From the NCBI GenBank assembly GCA_900545925.1, contig URAZ01000051.1, forward strand, positions 1-21,494: a DNA stretch of 21,494 nucleotides, read 5' to 3'. The stretch comes from an uncultured Eubacteriales bacterium (GTDB lineage: Bacteria; Bacillota; Clostridia; Oscillospirales; Oscillospiraceae). The notes under the pieces were generated by a model, which saw only the letters and a list, made by a program, of their open reading frames with translations, did not search any database and was not told the DNA's origin. Both the position numbers and the translations under genes were made by a program. Positions 8,080-15,176 of this stretch are shown here, one piece after another (the first letter of the stretch is position 1; each line of letters opens with the position of its first letter).

Positions 8080-9732
8080 TTATTGCGCAGTATACCATGC
8101 GTTGACTTCTTCGGTGATCTTGTCGCCGCCGTTTGCCTTCCAGCTGGCAACATAGTCGTCGAAATCGTCAACCGTCTTCACGCCGCGGATGACGTCGGTT
8201 ATGAACTGCTCCGTGAGCGTCTTGAGCGTGGAGTCATAGTTCAGCATGCTCTCTGTCGAACTGCCGGTATAAGCGCTGACGAGATAGCCGTTCGCTTCCA
8301 CAGCCGCATTGACGAGCGCTTCGGTGCTGTCCGGCCCGAAGATTGCGTACATCGACCAGCCTTCCATGTTGCCGTCTTTGTTGTACTTCTCGCAGGCTTC
8401 CACCGTGGAGTCATAGCCAGCCGTCACAGTTTCGGGCGTCTTGCCGGTCTCGAGGAACTGGAGATACTCGTTATGGATCTTATAGTTGGCATTGATGTCA
8501 TCCACGACGAACGGATACGCAAAGTTGCGCAGACCTGCGGCATTGTTGCCGGTCTTCTCATCGAATTCATACTCAGCAAAGAGGTTGAACAGCTTGATCA
8601 CAGCCTCGGGATGCTCACACTTGGCGCTGACGACAACGCCGCCAGTGAAGTTAGCGGATTCCTGCGCAAGAACAGGCTCGCCGTCCACGGACGGGACTGC
8701 GTAGAACGACCACTGCTGGCCGTCGGCAGCTGCATTGGCAAGGTCAAACGGCGCGCAGAAGTTGGAAACCACGATACCGCAGCGGCCAGCCATGACGTCT
8801 TCGACGATCTGTGCGTTTTCCTTGGTACCGAATTCCGGATCGATGAGGCCTTCGCTGTATTTCTCAGCCAGTGCGCCGAGCGCAGCCTTCATCTCAGGCT
8901 GAATGTTGGAGTTGACAAGTTCGCCGTCCTTTTCCAGCCAGATGTTGCTGTAGGCATGGTAGCCGTTCAGCAGGCCGACACCGGCGGTCAGCACGTCGGT
9001 GACGTTCTTCGTCATGCCGATGCCGATGGTGCATGTGCCGCCCATATTGTTGTCCTTAAAGGTCTTGGCAATGTTCCACAGATCATCCATCGTCTTGGGC
9101 GCTTCCAGACCGCACTCTTCAAGCCAGTCGGAGCGGATGGAGACGACCGGAATATAGTCATAGTAGGCAATCGGCAGAACGATCGCATAGAGTTTGCCGT
9201 CCACATAGCCGTTGGACATCATGACGCCGCCGTCGGCATACAGCTTGGCCTTCAGCTTGTCGGAGGCATAGGTCTCAAACACATCGGTGAGATCAGCCAG
9301 CATGTCCGTGTCGGTCAGATCCGCAAACTGCGTAGCCGTGACACTCATCACATCGGGCAGATCATCGGTGGCGATTGCCATGTTGATCTTCGTTTCCAGA
9401 TCGGAAGCAGAACCGCTGAACTTATAGGAGACATTGATGCCGTATTCCGCAAACAGATCGTGCCAGACGTTGCTGTCCATGGTCTGAGACGATTCGACGT
9501 TGCGGATGTTGTCTTCATTCATGGTTGTGGTAATTTCAACCGGGGTGTCGTATTTGCCGAGCGGGTCAACATCGGCAGTCGCAGTTTCGTCTGCATTGTC
9601 GGCAGTGTCAGCCGGTTCCTGCGCGGCAGGCTGATCGGTCGTGTCAGATGCAGTCGTCTGATCCTTGGCTGCACAGGCGCATGCGCCCAGCACAAGCAGC
9701 ACAGCGAGCAGCAGGCATACGAGTTTTTTCAT
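8080..9732 (-). CDS. Extracellular sugar-binding lipoprotein of the ABC importer (LplA-type)
   Basis: A 550-residue secreted lipoprotein, the first gene of the operon. The start at 9732 has GGAGG eight bases upstream and yields a lipoprotein signal: basic MKK, a hydrophobic core of about 14 residues, and a VLGAC lipobox with C18 as the likely lipidated residue (C20 is an alternative). A Thr/Asp/Ala/Gln-rich linker (about 24-60) follows. The mature part is a family 1-type solute-binding protein: SDLETKINMAIATDDLPDV, DGKLYAIVLPI, SIRSDWLEECGLEAPKT and a later NFTGGVVVSAKCEHPEAVIKL are usual landmarks. The large size matches proteins that pair with LplB/LplC permeases and bind oligosaccharides. 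It should hand substrate to the two downstream permeases. The ligand cannot be read from sequence. Confidence 0.93.
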   Translation of the reverse strand: MKKLVCLLLAVLLVLGACACAAKDQTTASDTTDQPAAQEPADTADNADETATADVDPLGKYDTPVEITTTMNEDNIRNVESSQTMDSNVWHDLFAEYGINVSYKFSGSASDLETKINMAIATDDLPDVMSVTATQFADLTDTDMLADLTDVFETYASDKLKAKLYADGGVMMSNGYVDGKLYAIVLPIAYYDYIPVVSIRSDWLEECGLEAPKTMDDLWNIAKTFKDNNMGGTCTIGIGMTKNVTDVLTAGVGLLNGYHAYSNIWLEKDGELVNSNIQPEMKAALGALAEKYSEGLIDPEFGTKENAQIVEDVMAGRCGIVVSNFCAPFDLANAAADGQQWSFYAVPSVDGEPVLAQESANFTGGVVVSAKCEHPEAVIKLFNLFAEYEFDEKTGNNAAGLRNFAYPFVVDDINANYKIHNEYLQFLETGKTPETVTAGYDSTVEACEKYNKDGNMEGWSMYAIFGPDSTEALVNAAVEANGYLVSAYTGSSTESMLNYDSTLKTLTEQFITDVIRGVKTVDDFDDYVASWKANGGDKITEEVNAWYTAQ

Positions 9733-9872
9733 TTGTGTTTCCTCCATTCATTTTTTGCATAGGCAGTTGTGAAAATGCACAACCATTTCTTGCGAAATCG
9801 ATATGTTGTTGAGCATTTTCATTGTTATCATATTAGAACAGGCCGCCGTATTTCAATAGGATTATTTCGTAA

Positions 9873-9900
9873 ATTATAGCACAAAAATATTTTGTGTAAA
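9873..9900 (-). promoter_or_regulatory. Strong sigma-A promoter of the glycan operon
   Basis: On the minus strand a TTTACA -35 (9895-9900) and a perfect TATAAT -10 (9873-9878) are 16 bases apart, and TGC directly before the -10 makes it an extended -10. Transcription would begin near 9866, giving a leader of about 130 bases before the lipoprotein ATG. The leader holds a small GTTGTG/CACAAC hairpin at 9766-9783 and no riboswitch that I recognise. Confidence 0.8.
9880..9896. promoter_or_regulatory. Inverted repeat in the promoter spacer, candidate operator
   Basis: CACAAAA and TTTTGTG form a perfect 7-base inverted repeat around a 3-base centre, lying exactly between the -35 and -10. A protein bound here would block the promoter. 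AraC-type regulators more often use direct repeats upstream of -35, so another repressor or chance in this AT-rich stretch is possible. Confidence 0.35.
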
Positions 9901-10011
9901 CATGATTTTCTTGATTTTTTGGCTATATACGCGATAGCTAGCATAATTTTAGCATTTCTCGTATTTTTAAATCCTATATTTAAATCAGAATATCCTGTTT
10001 ATCGGAAAGCA
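9901..10011. other. AT-rich intergenic stretch without a gene
   Basis: Together with the leader and promoter at 9733-9900 and the terminator at 10012-10058 this makes a gene-free gap of 364 bases between the binding-protein gene and the P-type ATPase gene. This segment is clearly more AT-rich than its surroundings. No coding region, RNA gene or further repeat is seen; it would be the natural place for upstream activator sites of the AraC-type regulator, but I cannot point to a convincing pair. Confidence 0.5.
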
Positions 10012-10058
10012 ATCCCCCGGAAAGCCTGCGCTTCAAAGACGCAGCCCTTCCGGGGGAT
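10012..10058 (-). terminator. Long stem-loop terminator after the P-type ATPase gene
   Basis: An outer 11 bp stem (ATCCCCCGGAA with TTCCGGGGGAT) continues, after a small internal loop, into CTGCG/CGCAG around a ten-base loop. It lies 38 bases after the ATPase stop. The better T-tail (CTTTTTC at 10059-10065) is on the plus strand; on the minus strand the tail is only mildly T-rich. It may act in both directions and isolates the ATPase unit from the sugar operon promoter. Confidence 0.65.
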
Positions 10059-10096
10059 CTTTTTCATTTCTATCAGGTTTTTCGCGCCAGACGCAG

Positions 10097-11977
10097 TCAG
10101 CTTCTATACCGCAGGGCCCGGATTGCATTCAGAACAGCCAGCACCATCACGCCGACATCGGCGAAGATGGCAGCCCACATGTTGGCGACGCCGAACGCGA
10201 CAAGCGCGAGGCAGCCAAACTTCACGACCAGCGAGAACACGATGTTCTGCCGGACAATGCCGATGCACTTGCGGGAGATCTTGATCGCCTTGGCGATCTG
10301 CAGCGGGTCGTCGTCCATGAGGACGATATCAGCCGCTTCAATCGCAGCGTCGGAGCCCATTGCGCCCATCGCAATGCCGATATCTGCCCGTGTGAGAACC
10401 GGCGCGTCGTTGATACCGTCGCCAACGAAGGCCAGCATATCTTTTTTACTCTTCGCAGCCAGAAGCTTCTCGACCTCCGCGACCTTATCGCCCGGCAGAA
10501 GTTCGCTGCGCACCTCATCGACGCCGAGTTCGGCGGCCACGCTGTCCGCTACGCGCTTCGCATCGCCCGTCAGCATGACGGTCTTCTGGACACCCGCGCG
10601 CTTGAGCTGCTCGATTGCTTCCTTCGAGTGCGGCTTGACGACGTCGGAAATGACAATATGCCCCGCGTACTGGCCGTCAACAGCCATGTGGATAATCGTG
10701 CCGGTGCTGTGGCAATCGTGATACTCCACGCCCAGCTTATTCATCAGCTTGCTGTTGCCTGCAGCAACCGTATGCCCATCAACCGTGGCGGTAATGCCGT
10801 GACCGCTGAGTTCTTCAATATCTGTCACGCGGCTGCGGTCGATTTCCTTTCCGTAGGCCTTTTGCAGACTCTTGCTGATGGGATGCGAGGACGCGCATTC
10901 GGCCAGCGCCGCATATTCGAGCAGCTGTGCTTCGTCCATCGGGCTGTGATGAACGGCCGTGACCTCAAACACGCCGCGCGTCAGCGTACCGGTCTTGTCG
11001 AAAACAACGATCTTTGCTTCGGACAGGGCCTCCAGATAGTTGGAGCCCTTGATCAGAATGCCCTCTTTGCTGGCCCCGCCGATACCGGCGAAGAAACTCA
11101 ACGGAATGCTGATGACCAATGCGCACGGGCAGCTGACGACTAGGAATGACAGCGCACGGTAAATCCAATCTGTCCAATTCGCGTCAAGCCCCGCAAGCAT
11201 CCGGCCAAGCGGAACCAGCACAGCCAGCGCCAGCGCCGCCGCACACACGGCAGGCGTGTAGATCTTGGCGAAGCGGGAGATGAATGCCTCGGATCTCGAT
11301 TTGCGGGAACTGGCGTTCTCGACCAGATCAAGGATCTTGGAAACGGTGGACTCGCCGAACGCCTTTGTCGTGCGAATCTTCAGCACGCCGGACATATCGA
11401 TGCAGCCGCTGATGATCTCGTCGCCCTCTTTGACGTCGCGCGGCAGGCTTTCGCCGGTCAGCGCACTGGTGTTGAGACTGGCAGTTCCCTCAACGATCAC
11501 ACCATCGAGCGGTACTTTTTCGCCCGGCTGCACGACAATCATGCTGCCGACCGGAACCTCATCCGGATCGACCTGCGTCAGCTGGCCATCCGCCTCAATA
11601 TTCGCATAATCCGGGCGGATATCCATCAGCGCGGAGATATTCTTCCGGCTCTTGCCGACGGCGTAACTCTGGAAGAGTTCGCCGATCTGATAGAACAGCA
11701 TAACGGCGATGCCCTCAGCATAGTCTCCGCTCTTCGTCCAGATGGCGAGGAAAAACGCGCCGAGCGTAGCCAGCGCCATCAGGAAATTTTCGTCAAACGC
11801 ACGGCCATTGAGAATGCCCTTCCCGGCCTTGCGCAGAATATCGTAGCCGATGACCAGATAGGCCGCCACATACGCAAGCAGCTGGGGAATCCCGGTGATG
11901 GGAATGAAGTGCAGCGCAATGAGCATCACAGCAGTGATGAGAATGCGCACGAGCATCTTTTTCTGTTTCTTTGTCAT
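10097..11977 (-). CDS. cadA: Zinc/cadmium-type P1B ATPase without an N-terminal metal-binding domain
   Basis: A 626-residue heavy-metal exporting ATPase of the P1B-2 (Zn2+/Cd2+/Pb2+) type. Visible in order: two leading membrane segments, actuator motif TGES (174-177), the membrane metal site C283-P-C285, phosphorylation motif DKTGTLT with D327, the nucleotide-domain SSHP (H365), GDGINDAP (519-526), and late membrane residues K586 and D607, which mark the Zn/Cd subgroup rather than copper pumps. The usual N-terminal HMA domain is absent and is instead encoded by the separate gene just upstream. I start at 11977 because CGGAG stands eight bases before that ATG; an ATG 39 bases upstream has no ribosome binding site and adds an Ala-rich stub. 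Zinc or cadmium efflux is the likely role; manganese or cobalt cannot be ruled out. Confidence 0.9.
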   Translation of the reverse strand: MTKKQKKMLVRILITAVMLIALHFIPITGIPQLLAYVAAYLVIGYDILRKAGKGILNGRAFDENFLMALATLGAFFLAIWTKSGDYAEGIAVMLFYQIGELFQSYAVGKSRKNISALMDIRPDYANIEADGQLTQVDPDEVPVGSMIVVQPGEKVPLDGVIVEGTASLNTSALTGESLPRDVKEGDEIISGCIDMSGVLKIRTTKAFGESTVSKILDLVENASSRKSRSEAFISRFAKIYTPAVCAAALALAVLVPLGRMLAGLDANWTDWIYRALSFLVVSCPCALVISIPLSFFAGIGGASKEGILIKGSNYLEALSEAKIVVFDKTGTLTRGVFEVTAVHHSPMDEAQLLEYAALAECASSHPISKSLQKAYGKEIDRSRVTDIEELSGHGITATVDGHTVAAGNSKLMNKLGVEYHDCHSTGTIIHMAVDGQYAGHIVISDVVKPHSKEAIEQLKRAGVQKTVMLTGDAKRVADSVAAELGVDEVRSELLPGDKVAEVEKLLAAKSKKDMLAFVGDGINDAPVLTRADIGIAMGAMGSDAAIEAADIVLMDDDPLQIAKAIKISRKCIGIVRQNIVFSLVVKFGCLALVAFGVANMWAAIFADVGVMVLAVLNAIRALRYRS

Positions 11978-12019
11978 AGCAAACACTCCGTTCTGCGCTG
12001 CCGGAGCAGCGGCCATGGA

Positions 12020-12238
12020 TTAAAGTTCGATCTCGCAGTCCGGCTCGACCTTCTTGCAGGCCTTGAGCACAGCCTTCATGGTCTTCTTCTCATCCGCACC
12101 CTCGGCGAATTCCACGATCATCTTCTGCGTCATGAAATTGACGGTTGCATCCGCAACGCCCTCGGTCTTCTTCGCGGCCTCTTCCATCAGGTTTGCGCAG
12201 TTCGCGCAGTCAACCTCGATCTGATACGTCTTTTTCAT
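12020..12238 (-). CDS. Stand-alone HMA-domain metal-binding protein
   Basis: A 72-residue protein made of a single heavy-metal-associated domain with the babbabb pattern: YQIEVDCANCANLMEEAA, then VADATVNFMTQKMIVEF. The C11-A-N-C14 pair binds the metal, and the preceding aspartate (D10) is the form found in Zn/Cd domains rather than copper chaperones, which usually have MxC. GGAGG lies eight bases before the ATG. It is the first gene of a two-gene unit, 42 bases before the ATPase start, so it probably delivers metal to, or regulates, that pump in place of a fused domain. The C-terminus is acidic with another cysteine (DCEIEL), which may add a ligand. Confidence 0.88.
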   Translation of the reverse strand: MKKTYQIEVDCANCANLMEEAAKKTEGVADATVNFMTQKMIVEFAEGADEKKTMKAVLKACKKVEPDCEIEL

Positions 12239-12265
12239 GGTTCATACCTCCGATTGAATTTTTGA

Positions 12266-12283
12266 ATTAAACATTTGCTTAAT
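12266..12283. promoter_or_regulatory. ArsR/SmtB-like operator
   Basis: On the minus strand the site reads ATTAAGCAAATGTTTAAT, a dyad with ATTAARCA half-sites and one mismatch. Its length, AT-rich arms and place just after the transcription start of a metal-efflux unit fit ArsR/SmtB-type sensors such as CadC or CzrA. No such regulator gene is in the window. The link is inferred from pattern and context. Confidence 0.5.
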
Positions 12284-12295
12284 CATTACATCCGC

Positions 12296-12324
12296 AGTAT
12301 ACCGGGAAAAATGCCGAAAATCAA
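12296..12324 (-). promoter_or_regulatory. Sigma-A promoter of the HMA-ATPase unit
   Basis: TTGATT (12319-12324) and TATACT (12296-12301) are 17 bases apart on the minus strand. Transcription would begin near 12289, placing the dyad at 12266-12283 just inside the transcribed region. Confidence 0.75.
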
Positions 12325-12462
12325 GTCCTCGGCACCGCTTGCTTCCAATCGGGCGAACGGAATTTCCAAAACGGATAACGCCGCCCCGGCCAGATCCGCA
12401 AACTCCCGCCGCCCCCTGTGCGGCCCGCCCCGCGCTTTCGTTCCGCCGCCGCACAAACGGGC

Positions 12463-13136
12463 ATCTCCTTCCAAACCGGATATCAGAGCGATCTGCCGCG
12501 CAACCGGATTTTCTTCGGCGCGCCCGGCACGGGAAAGAGTTTTACGCTGAACCGTGAAAAGACACCCTGCTCGCAGCCGGCGGCGAGTATGAACGCGTTA
12601 CATTCCACCCAGACTATTCCTACGCGAATTTCGTCGGCACATATAAGCCCGTCCCGTACAAGGACATTGACGGCAAGGACGCTATTACCTATTCCTATGT
12701 ACCCGGCCCGTTCATGCGAATCTATGTAAAGGCGCTTCAGAACAGCCGGAGCGATACGCCTAAGCCGTTCCTGCTTGTGATTGAGGAACTCAACCGCGCC
12801 AATGTTTCGGCTGTTTTCGGCAATGTGTTCCAGCTGCTCGACCGCGGCGAGGATGCAGTCAGCGAGTACCCGATTCAAGCGTCCGAGGACATCAAAAAGT
12901 ATCTGGTAAGAGAACTTCACGGCAGCCCGGATGATTACACCGAACTTCGCATTCCGGACAATATGTTCATTTGGGCTACGCTGATCCCGGATCTCATTTC
13001 CATCGTCTATCTCGACGGAGTCTGCCAGTTCATCATCTTTGACGCCAAATACTATAATCTCCAGCTGGAGCACGACAAAAAGCTGCGCGGCCGGCCCGGA
13101 ATCGAATCCATCACCGAGCACTCAATCTATAAAAAA
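12463..13136 (+). pseudogene. Remnant of an McrB/LlaJI-type restriction system (AAA part fused to endonuclease scrap)
   Basis: Reading begins with a Walker A, GAPGTGKS, at 12517-12540 preceded by LPRNRIFF, as in McrB GTPases. In the A-run at 12557-12560 one base appears to be missing: adding an A joins GAAAAAGAC and continues as DTLLAAGGEYERVTFHPDYS, so the frame shifts there. The second frame keeps FLLVIEELNRANVSAVFG (Walker B) and RIPDNMFIWAT, then, near 12984, jumps in frame into PDLISIVYLDG and FIIFDAKYYN, which belong to the PD-(D/E)XK nuclease of LlaJI-type partners. The rest of McrB and most of the partner are deleted, and homology stops at the A-run at 13131. McrB family is confident; the fused second part is likely LlaJI-like. 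Confidence 0.8.
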
Positions 13137-13156
13137 AGCAGGCAGCATCTGCCCGC
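13131..13156 (-). terminator. Rho-independent terminator of the radical SAM gene
   Basis: Read on the minus strand, GCGGGCAG-ATG-CTGCCTGC forms an 8 bp stem (one G-U pair present only in this strand) followed by seven T residues at 13137-13131. The gene at 13198-14049 ends 41 bases upstream. Confidence 0.85.
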
Positions 13157-13170
13157 TTCGTATTTTGCCT

Positions 13171-13199
13171 TGCCCGCCCTTCTGGGCGGGCATTTCTTT
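13171..13199 (+). terminator. Plus-strand terminator after the restriction remnant
   Basis: TGCCCGCCC-TTCT-GGGCGGGCA makes a perfect 9 bp stem followed by TTTCTTTA. It points in the direction of the decayed restriction locus and probably once ended its operon. It overlaps the last codon of the convergent radical SAM gene. Confidence 0.8.
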
Positions 13200-14049
13200 A
13201 CCTGCTTCCGAACCGCTCTGCGTAGCCGCAGCGGCGGCATAGGGCGGCGGCGCGCTCCCCTTTTTCAAAGCCCTCGCGGATTGCGCGGGCCAGCGGCGAG
13301 GCGAGAATGTCGGAAAGTTCCTGCCGGAACAGATTTCCCAGCGCAAGCGTGCCCTCGTGGTCGAGGCAGCACGGCACAACCGTGCCGTCTGACAAAACGG
13401 CGATCTGATCAAACAGCGCACGACAGTAGCCGGAGTTCCCGCGCTCCTCTGCCTGTTCGTCCGGCCAGTCAAAGCGCTCGCCAAAACTCACGAATACGCC
13501 GTTTTCCAGCCGCCAGCCCCATGTGTTTTTCTTCCATACACCAGGAAACGCCGCATGCAGCCGCTCCAGAATTTCTGTATTCCGGTCGTGCAGCCCCTTT
13601 GTCTGTGCGCCGTCGAGATTCCAGAGGCGGAAATCCGCCAGAACACCTGCCTTTTGCGCCGCATGGGCAAACGCCGTGCAGCCTGTCAGATACGCAGAGA
13701 AATCTCCCGCCTCATTCGCCTCAAAGCTGTGCAGGCTGACAGAAACCTTGCGCAGCGCGGGCGCAGCAAGCAGCGCTTCCTGCTTTTTCGGCAGCAGCGT
13801 CCCGTTCGTTGTGAGCGTCGTGCGGAAGCCGAGTTCCCGGCAAATCTCCAGCAGCTGCGGCAGCTGCGGGTGCAGCAGCGGTTCGCCCATCACATGCAGG
13901 TACAGATGCTCCCCATAGGGCCGAAGTTTTGCGGCCAGCGTGTGGAAGTTTTCCGGCGATAAAAACGCGGCAGGCCGCTTCGTGCCGGGGCAGAAGCTGC
14001 ACGAAAGATTGCAGCAGGTCGTAATCTCGAGATACATCCGTGAAAACAT
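13198..14049 (-). CDS. Radical SAM/SPASM-domain protein
   Basis: A 283-residue radical SAM enzyme. The N-terminal CNLSCSFC gives the [4Fe-4S] ligands C13, C17 and C20 in CX3CX2C spacing, followed by family elements HVMGEPLLHP (the GGEP-like SAM site) and TTLTTNGTLL. The C-terminal part (about 205-280) has a SPASM-like cysteine set: GYCRALFDQIAVLSDGTVV, PCCLD and LCRRCGYA, which would hold one or two auxiliary clusters. SPASM enzymes often modify peptides or act in cofactor synthesis; no precursor peptide gene is visible nearby, so the substrate is unknown. The first ATG is used, with a weak GGCGG site; a second ATG four codons on is possible. A TATACT -10 lies at 14079-14084 on this strand. 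It is divergent from the next gene. Confidence 0.87.
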   Translation of the reverse strand: MFSRMYLEITTCCNLSCSFCPGTKRPAAFLSPENFHTLAAKLRPYGEHLYLHVMGEPLLHPQLPQLLEICRELGFRTTLTTNGTLLPKKQEALLAAPALRKVSVSLHSFEANEAGDFSAYLTGCTAFAHAAQKAGVLADFRLWNLDGAQTKGLHDRNTEILERLHAAFPGVWKKNTWGWRLENGVFVSFGERFDWPDEQAEERGNSGYCRALFDQIAVLSDGTVVPCCLDHEGTLALGNLFRQELSDILASPLARAIREGFEKGERAAALCRRCGYAERFGSR

Positions 14050-14109
14050 AGGAAAACCGCCTTTTTCGTTCTGCTATCAGTATACCGGTTTTAGTACCAA
14101 AAGGAAAGA

Positions 14110-14138
14110 TGGAAAAACAATGCCCGCTGTGCTATCAT
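14110..14138 (+). promoter_or_regulatory. Probable promoter of the SprT-like gene set
   Basis: TATCAT (14133-14138) carries an extended -10 (TGC directly before it), and TGGAAA at 14110-14115 stands 17 bases upstream. A separate TATACT element on the minus strand at 14079-14084 may serve the divergent radical SAM gene. Confidence 0.5.
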
Positions 14139-14163
14139 GGACGCAGAAACGGAGGAGATACGC

Positions 14164-14700
14164 ATGTGGACGCTTTCGCAGGTACAGGCGGAATACCGGC
14201 GGCTGGACAGACTGCTCGGAATCGACACGGGCCGCGTGGCTGTGTCCTTTTCCAAACGCATGACGCGGCAGTACGGCGTGTGTACGTTCGTCAAAAACAA
14301 ACCGCAGGAGATCCGCCTCGCGGACTTTCTGCGGCAGGAGGATCAGGTCTTCTGGGACACGGCCCGGCATGAGTACGCCCACGCCGCCGTGGCTCTGCTC
14401 ACAGGCAAACGGCACGGGCACGACGAGGCGTGGAAAGCGGTCTGCCGGAAAATCGGCTGCCCGCCGGAGCGGCTTGCGCCCAACTGCAATGCAGCAGTTG
14501 AAAACCGGAAACGCATTGAGGCCGTGCGCGGCGTGTATGTCGTGACGTGCCTCGGCTGCGGGACGCAGTCGCGCTATCTGCGGCGCGGGACGGTCGTGCA
14601 GGCACTGGAGGAACAGCGCGGCGGCATCCGCTGCCGCCGGTGCGGCGGGAAGAAATTCAGACTTGAAAAGCGGTTTGAGCCGCAGGAGGAATACACATGA
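14164..14700 (+). CDS. SprT-like zinc metalloprotein
   Basis: A 178-residue protein of the SprT-like fold. The zincin site HEYAH (H69, E70, H73) is followed by HGHDEAW with H84 or H86 as a third ligand, as in SprT and the SPRTN protease domain. The C-terminal part carries two CxxC pairs (C129/C132 and C157/C160) forming a zinc ribbon, also usual in this family. Eukaryotic members cut DNA-protein crosslinks; the role of the bacterial forms is poorly known. GGAGGAG six bases before the ATG at 14164 decides the start over an ATG 27 bases earlier. The stop overlaps the next start as ATGA, showing translational coupling to the cysteine-rich protein. Confidence 0.85.
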   Translation: MWTLSQVQAEYRRLDRLLGIDTGRVAVSFSKRMTRQYGVCTFVKNKPQEIRLADFLRQEDQVFWDTARHEYAHAAVALLTGKRHGHDEAWKAVCRKIGCPPERLAPNCNAAVENRKRIEAVRGVYVVTCLGCGTQSRYLRRGTVVQALEEQRGGIRCRRCGGKKFRLEKRFEPQEEYT

Positions 14701-15143
14701 CAAAAGCAGAACGTGCAAGAGAACTTTTTCTGGAGGGCTGCAACTGCGCGCAGGCCGTCTTTCTGGCCTTTGCGGAGGAAAAGCTGGATAGAGAGACTGC
14801 GTTGAAGATCGCCTCCGGCTTTGGAGGCGGGATGGCAGGCATGCGCAATGTCTGCGGCGCAGTCAATGGGATGTTCATGGCCTACGGCCTGCTCTGCGGC
14901 CCGGCAGACCCAACCGACCGGGCGGCGAAGGCAAAAAGCTATGAAACGCTGCGGCAGCTTGCGGGAGAATTCGAGGCGCGCAACGGCTCACTCATCTGCC
15001 GTCAGCTGCTGGGCCTCGACCCGGATTTCAAACCCCAGCCGCCTGAGCCGCGCACCGACGGCTATTACAAAAAACGTCCGTGTCCGGAAATGGTCTACTG
15101 CGCGGCAGACATTCTCGAGGAGTATCTATCCAAAGAAGGCTGA
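14697..15143 (+). CDS. C_GCAxxG_C_C family protein, putative redox protein
   Basis: A 148-residue cysteine-rich protein matching the C_GCAxxG_C_C family (a conserved helical family common in anaerobes). Motifs: EGCNCAQAV with C15 and C17, SGFGGGMAGM, then VCGAVNGMFMAYGLLCG, LICRQLLG and a late CPEMVYCAADIL. The spaced cysteines suggest a metal or cluster site or a disulfide redox role, but no member has a firmly known function that I can name. It overlaps the SprT-like gene by four bases (ATGA), with AGGAGG-like sequence inside the end of that gene as its ribosome binding site. Its stop is in the same frame as the amidohydrolase that follows 33 bases later. Confidence 0.85.
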   Translation: MTKAERARELFLEGCNCAQAVFLAFAEEKLDRETALKIASGFGGGMAGMRNVCGAVNGMFMAYGLLCGPADPTDRAAKAKSYETLRQLAGEFEARNGSLICRQLLGLDPDFKPQPPEPRTDGYYKKRPCPEMVYCAADILEEYLSKEG

Positions 15144-15176
15144 GAACCGGCATATCGGAACGCGGGAGGGATTGCT

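Noticed and set aside
7966..9762. A 598-codon plus-strand frame opposite the sugar-binding lipoprotein gene
   Set aside because: The minus strand encodes a lipoprotein with a signal and strong GGAGG site. The plus frame has no motif and arises from the biased third-position base use of the real gene.
9733..9866. A riboswitch in the leader of the glycan operon
   Set aside because: Only a 6 bp hairpin is visible and no conserved aptamer core could be recognised.
12242..12557. Several short open frames on both strands upstream of the restriction remnant
   Set aside because: They overlap the HMA promoter or the McrB remnant and show no domain or ribosome binding site. They look like noise in GC-rich sequence.
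13137..13739. Continuation of the restriction remnant frame to 13739
   Set aside because: Homology ends at the A-run near 13131. The rest is antisense to the radical SAM gene and is low-complexity.
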